Below are positions 1 to 7,918 of a DNA stretch of 64,000 nt, in pieces. A program made the translations under genes and the position numbers. The notes beneath the pieces were generated by a model. That model made no database searches, had not been told where the DNA came from, and saw only the letters and a program-made list of their open reading frames with translations. Source of the DNA: Rhodococcus gordoniae (GTDB lineage: Bacteria > Actinomycetota > Actinomycetes > Mycobacteriales > Mycobacteriaceae); the NCBI RefSeq assembly GCF_001646655.1, contig NZ_LPZN01000019.1:42387-106386 (forward strand). The letters are read 5' to 3'. The stretch's first letter is position 1. Every line of letters begins with the position of its first letter.

Positions 1-1287
1 GAGGCGTTCGCCACGACCTACGAGGTGGCGCGCGCGTCGCTGCCGTCCGGGACATACCGGCAGATCACCGGCAACACCGCGCTCGCCTACGGTCTCGTCG
101 CGGCAGGTCGCGCGGCGGCGATGGACGTCTTCCTCGGCACCTATCCGATCACCCCGGCCTCCGACATCCTCCACGAACTGAGCAAGCTCGAACACTTCGG
201 TGTGCACACCTTCCAGGCCGAGGACGAGATCGCAGGCATCGGTGCCGCGATCGGCGCGTCCTACGGCGGGGCGCTCGGCGTCACCAGCACCTCCGGTCCG
301 GGAATCGCGCTGCAATCCGAGGCCATCGGCCTGGCGGTGATGACCGAACTGCCGCTGATCGTCGTCGACGTCCAGCGCGGCGGACCGTCCACGGGACTGC
401 CGACGAAAACCGAACAGGCCGACCTGATGCAGGCGATGTTCGGGCGCAACGGCGAATCGCCCGTCGCGATCGTCGCCCCGCAATCGCCCGCCGACTGCTT
501 CGACGCGGCGCTCGAGGCCGCGCGCATCGCGATCACCTACCGCACCCCGGTCATGGTGTTGTCCGACGGCGCGATCGCCAACGGATCCGAACCGTGGCGG
601 ATCCCCGACATCGACGATCTGCCGCGCATCGACCCGCGCTTCGCACAGTCGCCGGAGGACGACGACCCCGGCTACCTGCCCTACGCCCGCCGTGCCGACA
701 CCCTCGCCCGCGACTGGGCGATTCCCGGAACCGCAGGTCGTGAGCACCGGATCGGCGGTCTCGAGAAGGCCGACGGAACGGGCGACATCTCGTACCACCA
801 CACCAACCACGAGTTGATGACCCGGCTGCGGGTCGCGCGGGTGGCCGGCATCGACGTCCCGGATCTCGGGGTCGACGACCCCACCGGTGACGCCGAGGTG
901 CTGGTGCTCGGCTGGGGATCGTCGTACGGGCCGATCGGGGAGGCGGTGCGCCGTGCCCGACGGGCCGGGCACCGGGTGGCCCGAGCGCACCTACGTCATC
1001 TGGCGCCGATGCCGAAGAACCTCGGTGACGTGCTCGGCCGCTACCGGCGCGTGCTCGTCCCGGAGATGAACCTGGGTCAGCTGTCGTTCCTGCTGCGGTC
1101 TCGGTTCGACGCCGACATCCAGCCGGTGACGAAGGTATCGGGCATGGCGTTCCGCGCCGACGAGCTCCACGACGCCATCGAAGCCGAATTCGCCGGAACG
1201 CTCGCCGACACCGAACGATCCCGGACGCCGGACGCGGTCGCCTCGTCGACGAAACTCGACCCCACAGCAGAGAGGGCACGAGCATGA
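1..1287 (+). CDS. korA: 2-oxoacid:ferredoxin oxidoreductase, alpha subunit (5'-truncated by the window edge)
   Basis: This is the alpha part of the KorAB enzyme, which oxidatively decarboxylates 2-oxoglutarate to succinyl-CoA and reduces ferredoxin in the cytoplasm. The reading frame is open at base 1 (EAFATTYEVA...), so the gene begins upstream; about 428 codons are visible, whereas actinobacterial KorA with its fused N-terminal gamma domain is usually above 600 residues. The visible part carries the pyrimidine-binding domain (YPITPASDILHEL, then the AEDEIAGIGAAIGASYGG segment) and the C-terminal transketolase-like domain (VLGWGSSYGPIGEA). Its TGA overlaps the ATG of korB by the four bases ATGA, so the subunits are translationally coupled. 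The GTG at base 25 is not taken as a start because the frame continues upstream with family-like sequence. Confidence 0.95.
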   Translation, partial: EAFATTYEVARASLPSGTYRQITGNTALAYGLVAAGRAAAMDVFLGTYPITPASDILHELSKLEHFGVHTFQAEDEIAGIGAAIGASYGGALGVTSTSGPGIALQSEAIGLAVMTELPLIVVDVQRGGPSTGLPTKTEQADLMQAMFGRNGESPVAIVAPQSPADCFDAALEAARIAITYRTPVMVLSDGAIANGSEPWRIPDIDDLPRIDPRFAQSPEDDDPGYLPYARRADTLARDWAIPGTAGREHRIGGLEKADGTGDISYHHTNHELMTRLRVARVAGIDVPDLGVDDPTGDAEVLVLGWGSSYGPIGEAVRRARRAGHRVARAHLRHLAPMPKNLGDVLGRYRRVLVPEMNLGQLSFLLRSRFDADIQPVTKVSGMAFRADELHDAIEAEFAGTLADTERSRTPDAVASSTKLDPTAERARA

Positions 1288-2354
1288 CCGGACTCGTCGG
1301 CCACGATCTCGGACTCCGCCCGCACATCGACGCGCTCGAGGGTGTGCCCCGCACCGACGACCCGCAGAAGGCGAAGGACTTCACGTCCGATCAGGAGGTG
1401 CGGTGGTGTCCGGGCTGCGGCGACTACGTCATCCTCGCGACGGTGCGGAGTCTGCTTCCCGAATTGGGTGTCCGGCGTGAGAATCTCGTGTTCGTCTCCG
1501 GCATCGGATGCTCGTCGCGGTTCCCCTATTATCTCGACACCTACGGTGTGCACTCGATCCACGGACGCGCGCCGACGCTCGCGACCGGACTCGCGGTCAC
1601 CCGCCCGGATCTGTCGGTCTGGGTCGTGACCGGCGACGGCGACGCCCTGTCGATCGGCGGCAACCACCTCGTCCACGCCTTACGCCGCAACGTGAACATG
1701 CGGATTCTGTTGTTCAACAACCGGATCTACGGACTCACCAAGGGCCAGTACTCGCCGACCTCGGAGGTCGGCAAGGTCACCAAGTCGTCGCCCTCGGGCT
1801 CGGTCGACGCTCCGTTCAACACCTTGTCGCTCGCACTCGGTGCCGAGGCGAGCTTCGTGGCACGCGCCCTGGATTCCGATCGTGCCGGTCTGACGGACGT
1901 GCTGCGCGCGGCGGCACACCACCGCGGTGCGGCTTTCGTCGAGATCCTGCAGGACTGCCCGATCTTCAACGACGGATCGTTCGACGTGCTGCGCAAGGAC
2001 GAAGCACGGTCGCACCTCATCCCGCTGCGACACGGCGAACCCATCATCTTCGGAACCGACGACGAGCTGTGCGTCGTCAGAAGAGGTTTCGGCGTGCGGG
2101 TGGCGCAGCGCGCCGAGGTCGCCGCCGACGACATCGTCGTGCACGACGCGCACACCGACGACCCCGAGTACGCGTACGCACTGTCGCGCCTGTCGGACCA
2201 GGGTCTTCGCCACGTCGTCACGGGAATCGTGCGGCAGGTCGGGCGGACGACCTACGACGACGCCGAGCGCGCCCGGGTGCGGGCCGCGCAGGAGTCCGGC
2301 ACCGCCGACCTGCAGCAGTTGCTGCGGGGTGACAACACGTGGACCGTGCCCTGA
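1284..2354 (+). CDS. korB: 2-oxoacid:ferredoxin oxidoreductase, beta subunit
   Basis: This is the 356-residue beta subunit that binds thiamine diphosphate and one [4Fe-4S] cluster in the KorAB complex. Visible cluster ligands are Cys42 and Cys45 in WCPGCGDY and Cys76 in GIGCSSR. The TPP/Mg motif is GDGDALSIGGNH at about 117-128, followed by NNRIYGLTKGQYSPTS. The ATG overlaps the korA stop. KorAB can run the TCA cycle in parallel with 2-oxoglutarate dehydrogenase in mycobacteria and relatives and is compatible with aerobic life. The 3' end faces the leftward DUF4442 gene, separated by a nested inverted repeat that probably terminates both transcripts. Confidence 0.96.
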   Translation: MTGLVGHDLGLRPHIDALEGVPRTDDPQKAKDFTSDQEVRWCPGCGDYVILATVRSLLPELGVRRENLVFVSGIGCSSRFPYYLDTYGVHSIHGRAPTLATGLAVTRPDLSVWVVTGDGDALSIGGNHLVHALRRNVNMRILLFNNRIYGLTKGQYSPTSEVGKVTKSSPSGSVDAPFNTLSLALGAEASFVARALDSDRAGLTDVLRAAAHHRGAAFVEILQDCPIFNDGSFDVLRKDEARSHLIPLRHGEPIIFGTDDELCVVRRGFGVRVAQRAEVAADDIVVHDAHTDDPEYAYALSRLSDQGLRHVVTGIVRQVGRTTYDDAERARVRAAQESGTADLQQLLRGDNTWTVP

Positions 2355-2359
2355 GGCCT

Positions 2360-2430
2360 GTATCCGCTACCGTCCCGGTCATCCGCTACGGCAATTGTTG
2401 TAGCGGATGACCGACGCTGTAGCGGATGTC
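2360..2430. repeat. Nested inverted repeat, copy A
   Basis: Four units of ATCCGCTAC are arranged head-to-head: units at 2362-2370 and 2381-2389 point one way, and their complements at 2400-2408 and 2420-2428 point the other. The inner pair forms a perfect 12-bp stem, GTCATCCGCTAC (2378-2389) with GTAGCGGATGAC (2400-2411), around a 10-base loop; the outer pair can extend it across a 7/7 internal loop. It lies between the convergent korB and DUF4442 genes and abuts the DUF4442 stop codon. A near copy is at 3603-3673. A bidirectional terminator is the simplest role; there is no clear T-tract. Confidence 0.8.
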
Positions 2431-2900
2431 TATCGGCGGGGTTTCGGCGAGACATTCATGGTGATGCGCGCCGTGACGAAGACCTTGCCGTCGGCATCCG
2501 AGACATCCACGGGGACGATGAGTTCGGTGGGCTCGTCGGGGAAGTCCGGGACGTCGTCGAGCCGGGCGACGGCGGTGACGGCGGTGGTCGCCTTCGACTT
2601 GTACTCCACGGTCATCCCGACGGGGATCCAGCGGTGGGTGGCGGGGACGGTGGCGTCGGTCATCATGCCGCCGGCGATCTCGGCCATGTTGCACGACGCG
2701 ATCGCGTGATAGGTGCCGAGGTGGTTGTGCACGCTGCGCCGATTCGGTGCGGTGACCCGGCACAGGCCCGGCCGCAGTTCGTGGATGAGGGGATGGATGC
2801 TGCGGAAGTAGGGCGCCTTGAAACACACTGCCTGGGTGAACAGCCAGTTCCCGAACGGCACGCGCTGCAGTCTGTTCCAGATGTCGAGGTTGGTCGTCAT
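2430..2900 (-). CDS. DUF4442 hotdog-fold protein, probable thioesterase-like
   Basis: A 156-residue protein of the DUF4442 family, a hotdog-fold group related to acyl-CoA thioesterases (PaaI-like); no substrate is known to me. The start is the ATG at 2898-2900, giving MTTNLDIWNR, because it is preceded by a good AAGGA-type ribosome site and because an upstream extension in the same frame would run through the TetR gene. Family-like features are the NHLGTYHAIASCNMAEIAGGMM segment at about 73-94, positioned like the central helix of hotdog enzymes, and MTVEYKSKAT. It lies 26 bp downstream of the TetR gene on the same strand, so the two probably form an operon under that regulator. Confidence 0.85.
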   Translation of the reverse strand: MTTNLDIWNRLQRVPFGNWLFTQAVCFKAPYFRSIHPLIHELRPGLCRVTAPNRRSVHNHLGTYHAIASCNMAEIAGGMMTDATVPATHRWIPVGMTVEYKSKATTAVTAVARLDDVPDFPDEPTELIVPVDVSDADGKVFVTARITMNVSPKPRR

Positions 2901-2926
2901 GACGGATGTCCTTGTCGGTCGGGTGA

Positions 2927-3556
2927 TCAGCGTGGTGCCGGATCGGGTGGGGTGAGGGCGAGAACGGCTCGGACGGCCGCGGCGAGGCGGTCGCGCACGG
3001 CGGGAGTGGGGTCCCGTCGTCCCCGCAGGAGCAGGGCGGCGGGGAGCTCGACGACGCAGTCGCGGATCACCGCCACCGCTTCGCGATCGGCGCGGTCCCA
3101 TACGCCGCGGGTGAGTCGAACGAACAGGGTCGTGAGTGCGTCGTCGAGGGCGTTCAATTGTGTGGCGACGTCGTTCGGGACGTCGCCGGAACCGAGGACG
3201 TCCGCGCGACGTACGGCGAGGAGGAAGTGTCCGGAGACGGGGTAGCGGATCGAATACTCGGCGGGCGCATCCGCAGCGGCGACGACGGCCTCGACTGCGT
3301 TCTGCGGCGCCGACCCGGTTGTGAGTGCGCGGTCGACGGCGTCTCGTTGCAGATCGAGGAAGCGCCGGGCCGCGCGCAGCCAGACGTGCCCCATCAGTCC
3401 TGCTCGCGACCCGAAGGCGTGGTAGATCGCGCCGTTGGACACCGACGTCGCCTCGGAGAGTGCCCGGACGGTGACGGCTGTGGGGCCGGACTCCACCGCG
3501 AGCGCTTCGGCTGCATCCATCAGTCGGTCCAGGTCGTGGGTGCGTGTGCGCGCCAT
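2927..3556 (-). CDS. TetR family transcriptional regulator
   Basis: A 209-residue TetR-type repressor. The N-terminal helix-turn-helix is clear (TVRALSEATSVSNGAIYHAFGSRAGL, about residues 25-50), followed by an all-helical ligand domain. I chose the ATG at 3554-3556 (MARTRTHDLDR) because the promoter elements place transcription start at or next to that codon: -10 TATTGT sits 7 nt upstream. A perfect 16-bp palindrome fills the spacer of the same promoter, so the protein probably represses its own gene and the DUF4442 gene behind it. Ligand unknown; a fatty acyl-CoA is a guess from the neighbouring hotdog protein only. Confidence 0.9.
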   Translation of the reverse strand: MARTRTHDLDRLMDAAEALAVESGPTAVTVRALSEATSVSNGAIYHAFGSRAGLMGHVWLRAARRFLDLQRDAVDRALTTGSAPQNAVEAVVAAADAPAEYSIRYPVSGHFLLAVRRADVLGSGDVPNDVATQLNALDDALTTLFVRLTRGVWDRADREAVAVIRDCVVELPAALLLRGRRDPTPAVRDRLAAAVRAVLALTPPDPAPR

Positions 3557-3563
3557 GATCGAG

Positions 3564-3592
3564 ACAATAACAGAGCGCGCGCTCTGGAATAA
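3564..3592 (-). promoter_or_regulatory. Leaderless promoter of the TetR gene with 16-bp palindromic operator
   Basis: Read on the minus strand: -35-like TTATTC (3592-3587), a 17-bp spacer, -10 TATTGT (3569-3564), then 7 nt to the ATG at 3556. The spacer contains CAGAGCGCGCGCTCTG (3571-3586), which is its own exact reverse complement. A palindrome filling the spacer is the usual arrangement for TetR autorepression. The operator assignment is inference. Confidence 0.65.
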
Positions 3593-3602
3593 CGATACAG
3601 GT

Positions 3603-3673
3603 GGATCCGCTACCGCCCTGGTCATCCGCTACGGCAATCGTTGTAGCGGATGACCGACGTTGTAGCGGGTCAG
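3603..3673. repeat. Nested inverted repeat, copy B
   Basis: A second copy of the element at 2360-2430, about 60 of 70 bases identical and in the same orientation. The inner 12-bp arms are identical to copy A (3621-3632 and 3643-3654). The outer right unit has one change (GTAGCGGG). It overlaps the stop codon of the amidohydrolase (3670-3672), just as copy A abuts the DUF4442 stop, and it lies upstream of the TetR promoter. The two copies therefore bracket the TetR-DUF4442 unit. No transposase is nearby. Confidence 0.8.
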
Positions 3674-5064
3674 GCGTGGTGGACGACGCGACCGGCGATG
3701 ACGGTCGCGCGGACCATCTCTGCGGTGGGTGCTGCGAGGACGTCGACCAGGGGGCGGGCGAGCAGGACGAGATCGGCCGGCGCGCCGACCCGCACGCGAC
3801 GGGCAGCGCCACCGGGGTCGTCGAGCGGGGCCAGATACCGGTCGAGGGCGGTCGCGGCGGGGATGCGTTCGTCCACTCCGACGACGTCACCGGTCGGGCA
3901 CGCGCGGGAGGCCGCGGCGGAGATCACCGTCCACGGGTCGACCGGGCCGTAGGGGGCGTCGCTGGACAGCGCGACCGGCACGTCGCCGTCGAGGAGGCTT
4001 CGGCAGCGATAGAGGTCGGGCAGGTCGACGGCGGGCACGTCGCGGAGATAGGCGTCGCCGCGGTCGGCGAGGAAGCCGGGCTGGGTGACCACCTGCAGGC
4101 CGAGACGACACAGGTCGTCGATCGACTCGGCCGGGATGAGCGCGCCGTGCTCGATGCGGTCGCCGGGGACGGTGCCCACCTCGATGAGGACGGCGAGCAG
4201 GATCGCGAACGCCTCGCGACTGGCGCAGTGCACGGCCACCGCGCGACCCGCAGCGTGGGCGCGGTGGATCGTCGCCGCGAGGTCGTCGAGGTCGGGCAGC
4301 CCGGAGTCGGCGAGCACAATCTTGTACGGGCCTGCGGCGAACGTCTCGGATCCGGCGAAATCGAGTGGTGCACCGAGAAGTCGGATGTGTTGCGGGATTG
4401 ATCCGTCGACGTGGGAAGCGCGGAGGTGTTCGAGGGTCGACGGGGTGAGGTCGGGTGTCGCGTCGGTGAGGCCGGTGATGCCGTAGGACGCCAGTTCGGC
4501 GCCCACATCTGCGAGCGACGGTGGGCCGGTATCGGGTAGCCGGTCGCGGAGCCATGTGTCGGCGCGCCACACCCGCCCCGTCGGCCGTCCCTTCTCGTCG
4601 CGTTCTACGCCGGGGTGATCGGCCGTTCCGAGGCTCGTGAGTGCGGCGGCGGTGGAGTTCAGGAACCACACTGCGCCGCTTCGATGTTGGATGCGCACGG
4701 GACACTCGGCGTGCAGTGCGTCGAGAGAATTCAGATCCAACAGACCCGCAACATCTTCCGAGTACCCGACACCCCGGATCCATCCGCCGCCGGCCGCGGT
4801 TGCGAGTGCGCGGGCGAGGTCGTCGGCAGTGCGGACAGCAGGAGGACCGCAGCGGACCGACGCGCGGTCGGCCGTGAGGGCGTGCAGGTGGATGTGATGG
4901 TCGTGCAGGCCCGGAAGCAGTGCGCCTCCACGACCGTCGATGACGTCCGCAGACACGGGCACCGGCACGTCCGTCCCGAGTGCTGTGACGACTCCGTCGC
5001 GGATGAGGACATCGATTCCACCGACGCCGTCGACCTCGAGGTCGCGTACAACGAGGACGCTCAC
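3670..5064 (-). CDS. Amidohydrolase family protein (Amidohydro_3 type)
   Basis: A 464-residue metal-dependent amidohydrolase of the imidazolonepropionase/N-substituted-formamide-deformylase-like branch. The first metal motif is in GLHDHHIHLHAL (about 52-63), the central histidine motifs are AVHCAS and IEHGALI, and the catalytic aspartate is in ALSSDAPYGPVDP near residue 365. The C-terminal strand returns to the small composite domain (GAPADLVLLA). The substrate cannot be read from sequence; cyclic or linear amides are typical. Its GTG/ATG region overlaps the stop of the upstream CoA-transferase gene by 4 bp, so the two are co-translated and may act on a related amide/acyl-CoA intermediate. 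Copy B of the nested repeat lies at its 3' end. Confidence 0.88.
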   Translation of the reverse strand: MSVLVVRDLEVDGVGGIDVLIRDGVVTALGTDVPVPVSADVIDGRGGALLPGLHDHHIHLHALTADRASVRCGPPAVRTADDLARALATAAGGGWIRGVGYSEDVAGLLDLNSLDALHAECPVRIQHRSGAVWFLNSTAAALTSLGTADHPGVERDEKGRPTGRVWRADTWLRDRLPDTGPPSLADVGAELASYGITGLTDATPDLTPSTLEHLRASHVDGSIPQHIRLLGAPLDFAGSETFAAGPYKIVLADSGLPDLDDLAATIHRAHAAGRAVAVHCASREAFAILLAVLIEVGTVPGDRIEHGALIPAESIDDLCRLGLQVVTQPGFLADRGDAYLRDVPAVDLPDLYRCRSLLDGDVPVALSSDAPYGPVDPWTVISAAASRACPTGDVVGVDERIPAATALDRYLAPLDDPGGAARRVRVGAPADLVLLARPLVDVLAAPTAEMVRATVIAGRVVHHA

Positions 5065-6284
5065 GGCCGGATGCCCAGATCGGCGAGTACTCGCTGGGTA
5101 TCGCGCCCGGATTCGGCGACCTCACCGGAGATTTCACGCTTCTGCGGTTCGGCGACCGCAACGACACCGTCCGCTGTCTGCAGCACCCACTGCTCGCCGT
5201 CGCGGATGGCGGGTTGCGAGATGGTCGTGGGTTCGTCGAGAGTCGCCGCGACGACAGCGGACATCGAGATGTCCCAGAGCTTTCCGCGTCCGTCGGGTGG
5301 TGTCGACATGGCCAGAGCTGCGGCGGTGAGACCCGTGAGGGGATCGGCGATCGCATCGCCGACGAAGGCGGGACCCTCCGCGTCGTACGCGATCAATCCG
5401 GCGGAGGCGGCGATGTCGTCGCCGAAACCCACTCGGTGCGAATCCCGTCCGTGTGCGGTGATCGAGACCCACGTGGTGCCGTCGTCCACGGCCTTCGCAG
5501 CATCGAGTCCGAAACCGGCGAGCGCCCGCGGTCGCGACGCCTCGACCACGATGTCGGCCGCTGCCACCAGGTCCGCGAGTTCGCGTCGCTGTGTGGCATC
5601 GTTCGGGTCGAGCACGACGGATTCGTGCCCGCCGTGCAGGAGTCGGTAGAAGTCGGCATTGCCGCGACGCGCACCGTCCGGCCGCGACGGCGTCTCGACC
5701 TTGACGACGCGCGCACCGGCAAGACCGAGCAGGTGCGCACACAGCGGGCCGGCCCACAACGCACTGAAGTCGACGACGAGCAACCCGTCGACCGCGCGGG
5801 GTTCCACCGGCGTCAGGGGAGCGGCCACACCGTGGACGACCGGGCCCGCCGCGATCCCGAGCAGTTCGGCTCGCTCGGCGAGCTCCGCCCCGGTGTGTTC
5901 GACGAGCCAGTCAGCGACAGCGGGCCACGGATCGTCGGGGATCTCCGCGCTGATCAGGGCGCCGAGCAGGAGCGGGTCATCGGGACGCGCGCACGAGACC
6001 GACGCCCAGCCGTCGATCGTCGGCAACAGGCGACACGCACCTCCGGCGGAGACCGCTCCGCCGCGACGATGACCGGTGAACGCTGCGCGTTCGGACAGCA
6101 GACGCGCGCCGTCGACATCGACGACCCCACCGGAGGCGGTGGCGATCCACGCGGAGCGTTCGCGGGCGACGGTGGCGGCGCGGCCAGGAGGGAGCAGTGG
6201 GGGACCGTCGACTCTGCCGGTCAGAGAGGCAATTCCGCTGTGGGCCCAGTCGCGTGCCGGGTCTGCGGCGAGGTCGGTGGCCAC
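5061..6284 (-). CDS. Family III CoA-transferase (CaiB/BaiF type)
   Basis: This protein belongs to the CaiB/BaiF family, which moves CoA between carboxylic acids through an aspartyl-CoA intermediate. The core begins with LLVVDFSALWAGPLCAHLLGLAGARVVKVE; the region GFGDDIAASAGL carries the aspartate expected at the catalytic position. The IADPLTGLTAAALA segment is also family-like. The start is uncertain: I took the GTG at 6282-6284 (MATDLAADPARDW), which gives 407 residues; the frame stays open further upstream but runs into the promoter area of the divergent enoyl-CoA hydratase. The first 150 residues before the family core are poorly conserved. It is coupled to the downstream amidohydrolase. 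Confidence 0.85.
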   Translation of the reverse strand: MATDLAADPARDWAHSGIASLTGRVDGPPLLPPGRAATVARERSAWIATASGGVVDVDGARLLSERAAFTGHRRGGAVSAGGACRLLPTIDGWASVSCARPDDPLLLGALISAEIPDDPWPAVADWLVEHTGAELAERAELLGIAAGPVVHGVAAPLTPVEPRAVDGLLVVDFSALWAGPLCAHLLGLAGARVVKVETPSRPDGARRGNADFYRLLHGGHESVVLDPNDATQRRELADLVAAADIVVEASRPRALAGFGLDAAKAVDDGTTWVSITAHGRDSHRVGFGDDIAASAGLIAYDAEGPAFVGDAIADPLTGLTAAALAMSTPPDGRGKLWDISMSAVVAATLDEPTTISQPAIRDGEQWVLQTADGVVAVAEPQKREISGEVAESGRDTQRVLADLGIRP

Positions 6285-6342
6285 GACCGTGATGTTACAT
6301 TTCGTGCCGGATGGGGCCTGGCGGAGTACAAGGACGGACCAC

Positions 6343-7392
6343 ATGGATACGGCACGAGCGATGCTTGTCTCTGCTGCGGACCTGACGAACGGCGTGGCGG
6401 GAGAGCCCCTTCTCGGTGAGGGCGGTGCCGTGTCCCGGCCGATGGTCGTCGTCGACCTCGACGCAGGCGTTCCCCTGATCGAACGTGCCGTCGAACAGGC
6501 CGCACTGGCCGATCGGATCCTCGTCGGCCGCGCGACCCGCAAGATCCCCGCCGAGGTTCGTCCGTTGATCGACGCGCTCGACCTCACCTACGCGCCGGTC
6601 GCGCAATCCCGTGGCGTGGTGGAGACACCGGACCCGGATGCGAGCATCGCCGCCTTTGCCGAGGCGGTCGCCGCGAACCCGCAGGCCGCGCTGGTGGCAC
6701 GGCAGGTCGTGCGGGCGTCGGAGACGCTCGCGGTGCCGGAAGCGATCGACGTGGAGTCGCTCGCCTACTCGACGCTGCAGGGCGGGCCAGAGTTCGCCGC
6801 GTGGCTCGCCGGACGCGGCCCGCGTCCCCTGCCGCCGCCCTCGGACGAACCGGTGCTGATCGCGCGCGACGGCGACCTCTTGCACATCACGCTCAACCGG
6901 TCCGAGCGCCGCAACGCCTACGGAACGGTGCTGCGCGACGCCCTGGTCGACGCATTGCGACTCGCGACCCTCGACGACAGCATCGAACGGGTGGTGCTCG
7001 ACGGGGCGGGATCGTCGTTCTGCGCCGGCGGTGATCTCGACGAGTTCGGTCGCACGCCCGACATCACGCTCGCGCACTTCGTCCGCACACGCGGGGGAGC
7101 GGGGCGTCTCGTCGCGCAGCTCGCCGGTCGCATCGAGGTGCGGTTGCACGGTCACTGCATCGGCGCGGGGATCGAGATCCCGGCCTTCGCGGGACGGGTG
7201 GTCGCGACTCCCGACACGGTCTTCCGCCTCCCGGAGGTCTCGATGGGCCTCATCCCCGGGGCCGGGGGAACGGTCAGCATTCCGCGACGGATCGGCAGGT
7301 GGCGGTCGCTGCACCTGTTCGTCACGGCTGCGCCCCTCGACGTCTCCCGTGCACTCGACTGGGGATTGGTGGACGAAATCCGCAGCATGTGA
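6343..7392 (+). CDS. Enoyl-CoA hydratase/isomerase with extra N-terminal domain
   Basis: A 349-residue crotonase-superfamily protein. The crotonase domain occupies only the second half, from about residue 165: LHITLNRSERRNAYG, the oxyanion-hole segments GAGSSFCAGGDLDEFG and HGHCIGAGIEIPAF, and the LPEVSMGLIPGAGGTVSIPRRIG block. The first 160 residues are extra; segments such as VVVDLDAGVPLIERAVEQA look like a worn first crotonase copy, but I cannot prove this. In the core, glutamates at both usual hydratase positions are not obvious (GIEIPAF has one, PEVSMGL the other). A good ribosome site, AAGGACGG at 6330-6337, precedes the ATG. It is divergent from the CoA-transferase, suggesting a shared acyl-CoA degradation role. 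Confidence 0.85.
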   Translation: MDTARAMLVSAADLTNGVAGEPLLGEGGAVSRPMVVVDLDAGVPLIERAVEQAALADRILVGRATRKIPAEVRPLIDALDLTYAPVAQSRGVVETPDPDASIAAFAEAVAANPQAALVARQVVRASETLAVPEAIDVESLAYSTLQGGPEFAAWLAGRGPRPLPPPSDEPVLIARDGDLLHITLNRSERRNAYGTVLRDALVDALRLATLDDSIERVVLDGAGSSFCAGGDLDEFGRTPDITLAHFVRTRGGAGRLVAQLAGRIEVRLHGHCIGAGIEIPAFAGRVVATPDTVFRLPEVSMGLIPGAGGTVSIPRRIGRWRSLHLFVTAAPLDVSRALDWGLVDEIRSM

Positions 7393-7435
7393 ACAAATTG
7401 TTGACAATGAGTTGTTCACACGCCATCCTGGGATC
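7389..7435 (+). promoter_or_regulatory. Promoter and nested operator of the small HTH gene
   Basis: A consensus -35 TTGACA (7401-7406) is followed after 17 bp by CATCCT (7424-7429) and then 6 nt to the ATG at 7436, the spacing expected of a leaderless transcript. Over the -35 box lie two nested inverted repeats: GTGAACAA (7389-7396) with TTGTTCAC (7412-7419), and inside them ATTGT-TG-ACAAT (7397-7408). This looks like a regulator binding site, possibly for the HTH protein itself. Confidence 0.55.
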
Positions 7436-7849
7436 ATGCCCGAGGACGGCTTCACCCCACCGAATCCGAGTCGCGAACGCGCCCACCGTGAGTACGCGGG
7501 GCTGTTCCGGATCGCCGAACGGCACGGCAGCACTCCCGAGCAACGGGCACGGCAGTCGCACCCCGAGATGCTCGACCCGCTCGGCGCCATCCGTCTCGTC
7601 GCTGCACTGGCGGGCGGCGTGCACAGTCCCGGTCCCGACGAACCCGACGTCGACGATGCCGACGTCGTCGCCGCGCTGGGCCTCGTCCCCAAGGCGCGCG
7701 CCGAGATGGACCAACTCGAGGCGCTGATCCTCCGCATCGCGCGCGAGCGTGGGATGACCTGGCAGGAGATTGCGTTCGGCCTCGGCCTGGGAAGCATTCA
7801 GGCTGCCCGGCAGCGCTACGAGCGCCTCGTCAAACGCGTCGATGCGTAA
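7436..7849 (+). CDS. Small helix-turn-helix DNA-binding protein
   Basis: A 137-residue protein whose last 60 residues form a sigma-region-4/GerE-like helix-turn-helix: LEALILRIARERGMTWQEIAFGLGLGSIQAARQRYERL. The N-terminal half is acidic and of unknown fold (PSRERAHREYAGLFRIAERHG). Proteins with this layout are common in mycolata and usually annotated only as DNA-binding. The ATG at 7436 is supported by the leaderless promoter spacing. A symmetrical sequence over its own -35 suggests autoregulation. It could control the adjacent acyl-CoA genes; there is no direct evidence. Confidence 0.8.
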   Translation: MPEDGFTPPNPSRERAHREYAGLFRIAERHGSTPEQRARQSHPEMLDPLGAIRLVAALAGGVHSPGPDEPDVDDADVVAALGLVPKARAEMDQLEALILRIARERGMTWQEIAFGLGLGSIQAARQRYERLVKRVDA

Positions 7850-7918
7850 CGACGACACCGACGTGGTGTGCGATTTCCCGGAAGATTTCGCGCACGACGT
7901 CGGTCTCGACTGTGGCCG

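Noticed and set aside
2360..3673. Insertion sequence or composite transposon
   Set aside because: The bracketing repeats are in the same orientation and no transposase or target-site duplication is present; kept instead as a repeat-element finding.
2430..3890. Long leftward frame running through the DUF4442, TetR and repeat regions
   Set aside because: Only the last 156 codons look like a protein family; the rest is antisense or out-of-frame to the TetR and amidohydrolase genes and is explained by high GC content.
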